Source: Spirochaetales bacterium | GTDB lineage: Bacteria > Spirochaetota > Spirochaetia > DSM-27196 > Alkalispirochaetaceae | Length of the DNA stretch: 51,102 bases | Reading direction: 5' to 3' | NCBI GenBank assembly: GCA_028282545.1 | Contig: JANQHT010000055.1 | Location: forward strand, 1 to 51,102 | Shown here: in pieces, positions 44,648-51,102 of the stretch | Numbering within the stretch: position 1 is the first letter of the stretch | Layout: every line of letters begins with the position of its first letter | Made by a program: the position numbers and the translations under genes | Notes under the pieces: model-generated | Told to the model about the DNA's origin: nothing | What the model saw: the letters and a program-made list of their open reading frames with translations, nothing else | Database searches by the model: none

Positions 44648-46227
44648 TCACGCAGGAATATCTGCATCGCCTCCGCTTGGTGCGGCCGCGCCGCGATCAA
44701 ACGGGGAATCTGGACGGAGGTCATGTACCACGGCACGGCGGCCTCCCGCTGTTGAAGCACGTACGCCTGGAACTCATTCACCATCAGATACCGATCGCTC
44801 GGTTCGTACGTCAGGTAGCCCAGCAGATTCGTCCAGAACTCCCGTTCCCGCGCGTCAAGGTGTTGGTCCCAGTACGAAAACACCGCCCGAACGTAGTCGG
44901 GTTCCTCGTAGAAGAATCCGTGCATCGCCTCGTGAGTCATCAAGAGACGACGAAGTTCGGGACCGCTTTCGCGGCTGATTATCAGAAGGCCGCCCCGCCC
45001 CGGCAAAAAGCGCCCCTGGTGCTCTTCGATAAGACCGTATCGAAGCGCTACGTCGCGCAGGGCGTACTCCTCGTCGTTGAGAAGAAACTCAGCCGAGGCG
45101 GCGCCGTCGAAAAACGCGGACAAACCGTCGGCGCTGTAGTTGTGAGCGTTCCAACCGTGCCGCCCGGCCAGTTCATCGTTTGACAGAAACCGCCCGGTGA
45201 ACCCCCGCTTCTCCAGGTAGAACGCGAGTCGTTTGAAGGTGCGCGCCTGAAACGCGTACGACCCGGTGTCGACAACGAGAATCGACGGGTAGGCGTCCCA
45301 CCGGTAGAGGACCATCTCATCGCGCCCGGGCGCAGCCGTCGCGCCCGACACGATCTCGTCCAGGGACGCCACGGGAGGGTCCTTGGTGTCGATTGACAGT
45401 GCGGTCACATGCAGCCCCTCCGGGACGGTGTCGATCCGCATCGCCGCCGTTGCCGTTCCCGCCCGGCGCGCGTCAAGAAGCACGGTTCGAGATCCCGGGC
45501 GCACCGATTCCCGCCATTCGCCGGTGGTGTCCCCCGATTCCGCAAAGAAACGCAGCGTCAGACTCGGCATCTCGCCGCTCTCGAAAGATGGATACGAGGC
45601 CGGGTCCATCGAATAGTGCAGGACAACCGTCCCGTCCCGGAGCGCCTCCCGGAGTCCGCCGACATGCAGGATTGCGCCTTCATCCGCGGCGTAGAGAACA
45701 AAGGGCGGCGATACCTCCGTAGTCGCGACCATCCGTACCCCCGGTCCGGCGGCGCCCGGTGCCCCGGTCAGCGCAATGCGTTCAACGGTGAATCCGCGGG
45801 AAGATCCGCTTGCAAAGGCAAAGGAATCAACCGATCGATCGTCGCGTAGTGGAACCCGCACGGTGACCGATCCGTCAAAGTAGCCGGAGACGTGGTCCCC
45901 GAAGGGATAGCGAGCAACGGGCGAATCTCCTTCATAGAGAAGCAGCTCCGCCCCCGAAAAATCGCCGTATCCGGTGATCGCCACGGTGCCCGATTCCGGG
46001 AACAACAACGGTTTCCCTTCGATTGCAAAACGGTACTCGCCCCCGGAAACGACGACCGATTCAGCCTCTGCGGGCCGGTTTCCTTCGTCACGAATAGCGA
46101 CGAGTTGCGCCTCTTCGTCACCGTCGCCCTGAACCGCCAGCGAAAACGACTCGACCGACCGGTGGCACCCGACAATGAGCGTGAGCGAACACAGAAGGGC
46201 AAAAAGACGATGCGGGGCCACGGTCAC
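44548..46227 (-). CDS. Large lipoprotein with a zincin-like HEAMH motif
   Basis: The 559-residue product has a signal peptide with lipobox LIVGC, the cysteine near residue 21. A long beta-rich N-terminal half follows (to about 290), then a more helical C-terminal half. That half contains THEAMHGFFYEEP near residue 435, an HExxH sequence as in zinc metallopeptidases. It is of no family I know. GTG 46227 lies ten bases after the stop of the upstream gene. The protein may be a surface protease, but the third ligand is not identified. Confidence 0.65.
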   Translation of the reverse strand: MTVAPHRLFALLCSLTLIVGCHRSVESFSLAVQGDGDEEAQLVAIRDEGNRPAEAESVVVSGGEYRFAIEGKPLLFPESGTVAITGYGDFSGAELLLYEGDSPVARYPFGDHVSGYFDGSVTVRVPLRDDRSVDSFAFASGSSRGFTVERIALTGAPGAAGPGVRMVATTEVSPPFVLYAADEGAILHVGGLREALRDGTVVLHYSMDPASYPSFESGEMPSLTLRFFAESGDTTGEWRESVRPGSRTVLLDARRAGTATAAMRIDTVPEGLHVTALSIDTKDPPVASLDEIVSGATAAPGRDEMVLYRWDAYPSILVVDTGSYAFQARTFKRLAFYLEKRGFTGRFLSNDELAGRHGWNAHNYSADGLSAFFDGAASAEFLLNDEEYALRDVALRYGLIEEHQGRFLPGRGGLLIISRESGPELRRLLMTHEAMHGFFYEEPDYVRAVFSYWDQHLDAREREFWTNLLGYLTYEPSDRYLMVNEFQAYVLQQREAAVPWYMTSVQIPRLIAARPHQAEAMQIFLRDYPDTFAEAARFLNETLWTLTGFRGGGVITADG

Positions 46228-46237
46228 CGAGTCTGGT

Positions 46238-47002
46238 TCAGAGGTAGAGCATACTGCGCGCGATCAGCTGCGCCAGTTCGCGTTTCCGGCTGCGCGAAAC
46301 AGCGGTATCGTCACGCAAGAGGTTCGCGAAACGTCCCGAAAACTCCTCGGGCTGGATTTCCAATTCTCGCACAGCGCTCCGGAAGGTGCGCGGCGCCGGT
46401 TCAAAGGTGTGGTTGATCGCGAACATCAACGAACAGACGGCGTTCAGGAAATTCGCCAGCGATAAAAGGTAAAAGAGCTGATCGTCACCGTACAGCGCGG
46501 CAGAGAGATCGCCCAGAGAGTGTTCCATCCGGGTCCGGAGCCGCGTTGCCCGCTCCTTCCAGAACGATTCGGGAACGTCGCGAAGGCGGGCACGAACGTT
46601 CTCGAGCCAGCCGCTCCGAGTAACTACGGGGGCACTCTCGATGATCCGGTAAAACCCGTACGTTGACTCGTCGCGGTTGCCCCGCTCCGGATCGGAGGTC
46701 GCCTTGACCTGTTTGTCGTAACTGTCGCGGTTCTTGTACTCCAGTCGGACCGGCACATCGTCCAACAGGAAGCGATCCTTGTCCAGGCCGGCACCGGTTT
46801 CAAACATCGACGCAAAGGAGAAGAGTTCTTCCCGCTCCTGGGCCCCTGGAATTGAGCCTGTCAGATAGACGTCAAAGCTCACGACGAAGTTGGGATCGAG
46901 TCGCCCCGTGCCGAAATGTATCACCGTGACGGTGTCTACAGACTCCCACGTTTTGAGGACGCCACAGATTTTCTCACTCAGATTCGAGATTGTGTTTTCC
47001 AT
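46238..47002 (-). CDS. Nucleotidyltransferase-like protein, uncertain
   Basis: The 254-residue product has an N-terminal alpha-beta part with a possible nucleotidyltransferase-like element (VIHFGTGRLDPN, then SFDVYLTGS). A long helical C-terminal half follows (YLLSLANFLNAVCSLMF). The similarity is weak and no function is claimed. ATG 47002 is chosen over the further ATG at 47038, which overlaps the divergent gene. It is followed by the large lipoprotein gene after ten bases. Confidence 0.55.
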   Translation of the reverse strand: MENTISNLSEKICGVLKTWESVDTVTVIHFGTGRLDPNFVVSFDVYLTGSIPGAQEREELFSFASMFETGAGLDKDRFLLDDVPVRLEYKNRDSYDKQVKATSDPERGNRDESTYGFYRIIESAPVVTRSGWLENVRARLRDVPESFWKERATRLRTRMEHSLGDLSAALYGDDQLFYLLSLANFLNAVCSLMFAINHTFEPAPRTFRSAVRELEIQPEEFSGRFANLLRDDTAVSRSRKRELAQLIARSMLYL

Positions 47003-47037
47003 TGTTGCCGTCTGTACTGTAGCATGAAGGTAGGCCA

Positions 47038-47583
47038 ATGACTACGCACCTATTAGCGCTACATTTCAGTCGGGACATTCAGGCGGACCTCGATCGCCTT
47101 TGCGAGGCGGTACTTCCCGCAGGCGCGATTCGATATTTCCCTCCACTCATTCCGATCAGGTGGTGCGCCGGGATGCCCTCGCCGCCTATTCTGGACCGAA
47201 TACGGAAAGCGCACCCCCTTGAAGTACGTTTTTCTTCCCTGCGTATGGTCGCCTGGAACGGTGTGATCGGGGTGGCGATGCCGGATTCCGACCGTTGCCG
47301 ATACGATCGACTCCAGGAGGCGGTCGCCGTCGGTGCCGTCGGGGGTACTCCGCTCTTCGAGCCCGCCTTTGCCGTTGCCTGCGGTTTCACCGCTCCACCC
47401 GGCGGCCGTTCAAAGGAAATCGACAAAGACGTGACGGCCCTGTGGAGAACGCTGTCTACGACGCGCAGTACCGCCGCCCAGTGGCTGGCCGCAATAGAGG
47501 TCGAAACGTTTGCGGACCGTTGGTATGAAGCCGTATCGTGGCGTATGGTGTATTCTCGGCGCCTCACGTCCCGGCGAGAATGA
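47038..47583 (+). CDS. Protein of unknown function
   Basis: The 181-residue product has no signal peptide or membrane segment. It begins MTTHLLALHFSRDIQ and has two cysteines and several short strands and helices. I recognise no family. It diverges from the gene at 46238-47002 and overlaps the 3' end of the GGDEF gene by 20 bases. The frame shows codon use like its neighbours, so it is probably real. Confidence 0.55.
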   Translation: MTTHLLALHFSRDIQADLDRLCEAVLPAGAIRYFPPLIPIRWCAGMPSPPILDRIRKAHPLEVRFSSLRMVAWNGVIGVAMPDSDRCRYDRLQEAVAVGAVGGTPLFEPAFAVACGFTAPPGGRSKEIDKDVTALWRTLSTTRSTAAQWLAAIEVETFADRWYEAVSWRMVYSRRLTSRRE

Positions 47584-49192
47584 CGCGGTTGCGTCCGCGG
47601 TTCTTGGCATCGTACAGGGCCGTGTCCGCGGCTTCATTCAATTCCGCCGCCGATGCGTAGTCCGGATAGACCGCTATCCCCGCACTGAGCGTAACGGAGA
47701 ACTCCGCCGTCCCGGAGTTTTGACGGATGCGGGAAAACCTCTCGCGCACCTCGTTCATTACCGTCACCGCTCTATCCGCGTTCGTATTGAACAGCACAAC
47801 GGCGAACTCTTCACCACCGTATCGTCCGATGAGGTCGGTCCGGCGTAGACGCTCCTGCAGGAGCCGCGCAAGCGACCTGAGAACCCGGTCACCCGTGAGG
47901 TGCCCGTGCGTGTCGTTGACTCCCTTGAAGTGGTCGATATCTATCATTACAAAGGCGAGTTGGGTCCCGATCCGCCGGGCGCGGTCAATCTCCGAGTTGA
48001 GCCTGGTCTTGATGTTGGTGTGGTTTAATAGACCCGTGAGCGAGTCGCGTTCCATAAAAAACCGCATCGCCCGCGTCCGGGCCGCGCGAATACGGACGGA
48101 GGTGACCAGGTGCTCCGGATCGATCGGTTTGGTCAGAAAATCATCGCCCCCACACCGAATCGCCTCGAGCTGCTTATCCTGGTCCCGCTCGACGCTGTAG
48201 AACACGATCGGAATACTGACAAAACTGTCGTTCTGTCGAATGATCGACGCCAGTTCCATTCCCGAACACTTCGGCATGTACATATCCATCAAGATCAGTT
48301 CGGGTTTGTACTCCACCATGATCTCGAAGAGGTACTCCGGGTCACTGACAACGGACGTGATCATTCCCGCTTCCTGGAGTACAAGCGCGGTTGAAGATAC
48401 CTGCTCCGGGTCATCGTCGATGACCAGGATGTGATAGGGCTCCGACATCTGTTCAGACAGCATGTCTTCGAACTTGTCGACAAGTTGCGCGAGTTCCACC
48501 GGGGACTGGAAAAACGCATCCGCACCGTACCGGACCGACTTGAGGCGCGTTTCGAAATCGTGGTTTTCCGCGACCAGTACCAGGTGAATCCGTTCCGGGA
48601 AACGCTCCCGCAAATCCTTGAGTTCCTTGAGACGCTCCGGTTTCCCGGCGAAAAATGAGAGATCAGCGAACACGACGACGTTCGTACACCCGTCACCGTT
48701 TGTCCCATTCTCTACGCACTCACCGACGTCTTGAAGCGTCGTTGTATACCGGACGGCGTAGCCGAACACGCCGAGCTGATCCTCCATTTCTGACAGGGGG
48801 TTGCCCGCCTCCGCCAGGGCCATGATGACGCGTTCCCGCGGACCCGGCCCCGTAGCGTGCGTTGTATCCGTTCCGCCGCCGTACTTCTCGACAAATGTCT
48901 CTACCGACGAAACGGTGAACTCCGACATACGTTCCGTCCCCGACTCGAGATCGTGGCTGATGTGTTTTTCCGCTGCCCGCGCGTCGATCGTCACGGAATC
49001 GAGACCAAAGGTTGCGGCGGTTCCCGCCAACTGGTGGATCCTGTTCCGCAGTTCCCGCAGGGCGGGTCCTTTTCCCGCCCTGGCTGAACCAAAGAGTTCG
49101 CGTATCTCCTCGATTCGCGTCGGAAGTTCCGACTCGAGTTTCCGAGACAGTTGTTCCAGCCGTTCCTGGACGCGTGGCGGGAGATCGCCCAT
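47564..49192 (-). CDS. HPt-REC-REC-GGDEF signalling protein, diguanylate cyclase
   Basis: The 542-residue product starts with an HPt-like domain (His53 in NRIHQLAGTAATFG). A degenerate receiver follows (about 121-245) with Asp177 but no lysine at the usual place, then a complete receiver (about 254-370) with Asp303 and Lys355. A GGDEF domain (about 380-540) has GGEEF 459-463 and the inhibitory RxxD site RRTD at 450-453. It makes cyclic di-GMP when phosphorylated. No partner kinase is nearby. It follows queG by 19 bases on the same strand. Confidence 0.92.
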   Translation of the reverse strand: MGDLPPRVQERLEQLSRKLESELPTRIEEIRELFGSARAGKGPALRELRNRIHQLAGTAATFGLDSVTIDARAAEKHISHDLESGTERMSEFTVSSVETFVEKYGGGTDTTHATGPGPRERVIMALAEAGNPLSEMEDQLGVFGYAVRYTTTLQDVGECVENGTNGDGCTNVVVFADLSFFAGKPERLKELKDLRERFPERIHLVLVAENHDFETRLKSVRYGADAFFQSPVELAQLVDKFEDMLSEQMSEPYHILVIDDDPEQVSSTALVLQEAGMITSVVSDPEYLFEIMVEYKPELILMDMYMPKCSGMELASIIRQNDSFVSIPIVFYSVERDQDKQLEAIRCGGDDFLTKPIDPEHLVTSVRIRAARTRAMRFFMERDSLTGLLNHTNIKTRLNSEIDRARRIGTQLAFVMIDIDHFKGVNDTHGHLTGDRVLRSLARLLQERLRRTDLIGRYGGEEFAVVLFNTNADRAVTVMNEVRERFSRIRQNSGTAEFSVTLSAGIAVYPDYASAAELNEAADTALYDAKNRGRNRVILAGT

Positions 49193-49211
49193 GTGGACAG
49201 AATACGATGAT

Positions 49212-50267
49212 TCACCTCGTACCCGCAAGTTTCTTTGCTGCCCAGGCCGCCGTTTGTGCGATCACCGGGTCCGTTGCGTGGCTATGCTCTTCAACCAACG
49301 ATGACAACTCGTTCATCGCCCCATTCCCGGCAACAATAAGCGCATTCCGTACCAGGCGCGTTCGTTTCGCCCGCATCAGGGGCGTACCTGCAAAGCGGTC
49401 GGCAAAGGCGCGTTCATCCCCCAAGCGGAGAATCTCGCCGATTTCCACGTCGGGACCGGCCCGGTGTGCACAAAAGGACTCCACCGTCGTTTCCGTGGCG
49501 ACGCGGTTGAGGGGACACGCCTCCTGGCACGCATCGCACCCGAAGATCCGCGTACCGATCGCCTCCATCATCGCCGGCTCGATGAACCCGCTGTACTCGA
49601 TTGTCAGGTAGGAAATGCACTTCCGGGCGTCCAGAACTCCCGGCAGCTCAATCGCACCGGTTGGGCACATTTCGACGCATCGCCGACACCGGGATGGACA
49701 ACCGTTCTCTCCGGCCCGCGGTCCACTCGTCTCGAAGGAGCGCGTGGAAAGGATCTCCCCCAGGAAGACCCAACTGCCGAAGCGGGGCGTGATCAACAGC
49801 GTGTTGCGCCCCTGGAATCCCAGGCCCGCCTGCGTTGCCGCACTCGCCTCCCCTATCGGAGTAGCATCGACAAAGGGACGAAATGAATCGCCGGGAAACG
49901 CCTGCGAAAGGTCCCGGACAACGCGACGGAGCCGCCCGCCGATTTCATTATGATAGTCGCGCCCCCAGGCGTAGCGAGATACGATGCCACGCCCCGCCGA
50001 GGGTTGCGGTCGTTTCTGGAAGTAGTTCACGGCCACGACGATGATCGTCCGGGCCTTCGCCACGATCTGCGTCGGGTCGAAACGGGCCGAGGCGGAACGA
50101 GCCAGGTATTCCATGGTGCCGTGCCTGCCGTCGGCGATCCACCGTTGAAAACGCTCCCGCGCCTTTTGATCCACGGAGATTCCGGCGACTCCCCAGGTGT
50201 CGAACCGGTGGTACTCGAGGATGCGGGCAAGCGCATTGGTATCTGTACGGCTCGACCGGTCAGACAT
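49212..50267 (-). CDS. queG: Epoxyqueuosine reductase
   Basis: The 351-residue product has the cobalamin-binding and Fe-S segments of QueG: DATPIGEASAATQAGLGFQG for the active site, CPSRCRRCVEMCPTGAI for one 4Fe-4S cluster, and CDACQEACPL for the second. It reduces epoxyqueuosine to queuosine in tRNA. ATG 50267 overlaps the end of nth by eight bases; the longer frame would run through nth. The C-terminal HEAT-like tail is present, so the gene is complete. Confidence 0.95.
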   Translation of the reverse strand: MSDRSSRTDTNALARILEYHRFDTWGVAGISVDQKARERFQRWIADGRHGTMEYLARSASARFDPTQIVAKARTIIVVAVNYFQKRPQPSAGRGIVSRYAWGRDYHNEIGGRLRRVVRDLSQAFPGDSFRPFVDATPIGEASAATQAGLGFQGRNTLLITPRFGSWVFLGEILSTRSFETSGPRAGENGCPSRCRRCVEMCPTGAIELPGVLDARKCISYLTIEYSGFIEPAMMEAIGTRIFGCDACQEACPLNRVATETTVESFCAHRAGPDVEIGEILRLGDERAFADRFAGTPLMRAKRTRLVRNALIVAGNGAMNELSSLVEEHSHATDPVIAQTAAWAAKKLAGTR

Positions 50268-50883
50268 CGACGCGGGGACAAATGTCCAGGAGACGGCACG
50301 AGTCACAGGACGGTTTGCGGGCGGTGCAGGTACGGCGCCCGTGATAGTTAAGCAGCATCGACGCACGGCCCCACTCTTCCGGATCGAGAATCGCCGCGAT
50401 CTCCCGCTCAAGAACGGCCGGATCGCGAGCGGCGGCGAACCCGAGACGCCGTGAAACGCGACCAAAATGGGTGTCCACGATGATCGCAGGTACACCAAAG
50501 ATGTGGTGAAGCACCACGCCTGCGCTTTTTCTTCCAGCGCCGGGAATCGTCACGAGTTCCTCCATGGTTCCCGGGACAATGCCGTCGAAACGGTCACGAA
50601 TCGCCCTGGCCGCCGCAACGATATTTTTGGCCTTTGACCGGAAGTACCCGGTTGATCGGATGATGCCTTCCACGTCGGAGAGGTCCGCCTCGGCAAGTTC
50701 GTCCGGCCCGGGGTAGCGCTCAAAGAGGTCGGGAAGGACACGGTTCACCTGTTCGTCCGTCGTCTGGGCCGAGAGGATCACGGCTACCAGAAGCTGAAAC
50801 GGTGATTCATGCTCCAAGAGTGTTCGTTGCTCCGGGAACTCCAGCTCAAGCCGTTCCAGAACGTCGATGAATCGAGTCGTCAC
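50260..50883 (-). CDS. nth: Endonuclease III
   Basis: The 207-residue product has the helix-hairpin-helix IPGAGRKSAGVVL with catalytic Lys, and the catalytic Asp in IIVDTHFGRVSRRL. A C-terminal 4Fe-4S cluster has the CTARKPSCDSCRLLDICP spacing (C-x6-C-x2-C-x5-C). It removes oxidised pyrimidines from DNA and cuts the AP site. GTG 50883 gives the usual family length; an ATG at 50964 would add an unconserved leader. It starts a minus-strand operon with queG and the GGDEF gene. Confidence 0.94.
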   Translation of the reverse strand: MTTRFIDVLERLELEFPEQRTLLEHESPFQLLVAVILSAQTTDEQVNRVLPDLFERYPGPDELAEADLSDVEGIIRSTGYFRSKAKNIVAAARAIRDRFDGIVPGTMEELVTIPGAGRKSAGVVLHHIFGVPAIIVDTHFGRVSRRLGFAAARDPAVLEREIAAILDPEEWGRASMLLNYHGRRTCTARKPSCDSCRLLDICPRVDV

Positions 50884-51009
50884 GAAATCCCACGCTCCAC
50901 CTTCAACCCGGCCGCCCGGCACGCCGCCACGGAACCGTACTGCGCAAAACACATGGCGGATCAAAAGGTACCGTCCGGCCGGTCAGGGGGTCAAACAGAT
51001 CAGCCTAAG

Positions 51010-51065
51010 TGCCTCACGTAAGGATCTAGTTGAAAGGTCGTGGATGCCTCACGTACGGATCTAGT
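51010..51065. repeat. Near-perfect 21-base direct repeat at the right end
   Basis: TGCCTCACGTAAGGATCTAGT (51010-51030) recurs as TGCCTCACGTACGGATCTAGT (51045-51065) with one mismatch and a 35-base period. It lies upstream of nth in a region with no gene; it may be the start of a longer array. Confidence 0.6.
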
Positions 51066-51102
51066 GATAAGCGGTTCGGAAGTCAAGGGACTGCTCATGC
51101 GG

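Overview
The window is a 51.1 kb stretch of a GC-rich diderm bacterial chromosome. Diderm traits are visible: a TonB-dependent receptor with its ExbB/ExbD/TonB motor, several lipoprotein signal peptides, and predicted outer-membrane barrels. The gene mix best fits a free-living spirochaete of the Spirochaeta/Alkalispirochaeta type. It includes a tig-clpP-clpX-lon block, an integrase remnant at a tRNA-Leu gene, many small envelope proteins and a Gat-type PTS. No rRNA or marker phylogeny is available, so this placement is an inference.

Layout. 1-331: three tRNA genes (partial Lys, Leu, Gly) and a terminator. 399-9968: a tight plus-strand run for proteostasis and housekeeping (tig, clpP, clpX, lon, argF, an exported protein, nrnA, a sigma-like protein, rdgB). 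10185-12661: pepF converging on a FecR-domain protein. 12822-14679: a second tRNA-Leu gene whose 3' end is repeated downstream. It is followed by a compact hairpin-rich element, a frameshifted integrase remnant and three lower-GC cargo genes, the last a RelE/ParE-like toxin. 14802-20726: a UbiA prenyltransferase, a DUF454 protein, an MBL hydrolase, several envelope proteins and a DtxR-family regulator.

20827-26464 (minus): a self-contained PTS operon (IIC, IIB, IIA, Enzyme I, a second IIB, a DeoR regulator, HPr), visibly richer in A+T than its neighbours. It has a clear promoter preceded by tandem repeats with a 22-base period. 26836-29253 (minus): hisB, an EamA-type transporter and a PfkB kinase. 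29282-36282: a phospholipase C-like protein, a DUF1853 protein, metH and an alanyl-tRNA editing protein. 36285-43079: an LPP20-type envelope protein, then a TonB receptor / lipoprotein / exbB / exbD / exbD / tonB operon. 43163-50883: a RecQ-type helicase, a lipoprotein with a zincin motif, two unknown proteins, an HPt-REC-REC-GGDEF protein, queG and nth.

How the genes work together. The Clp and Lon proteases and trigger factor form one protein quality-control unit. The PTS operon encodes the whole phosphate relay from PEP to sugar plus its own regulator, but no catabolic enzyme. The TonB operon pairs one receptor with a dedicated energiser, suggesting uptake of a single unknown ligand. The most unusual region is the tRNA-Leu islet at 12.8-14.7 kb. 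There, inverted and direct copies of the tRNA 3' end form the closing stem of a predicted folded element of about 130 bases. Next to it are a decayed integrase and a toxin-like gene with an unrecognised partner. I found no CRISPR array, rRNA gene or intact insertion sequence.
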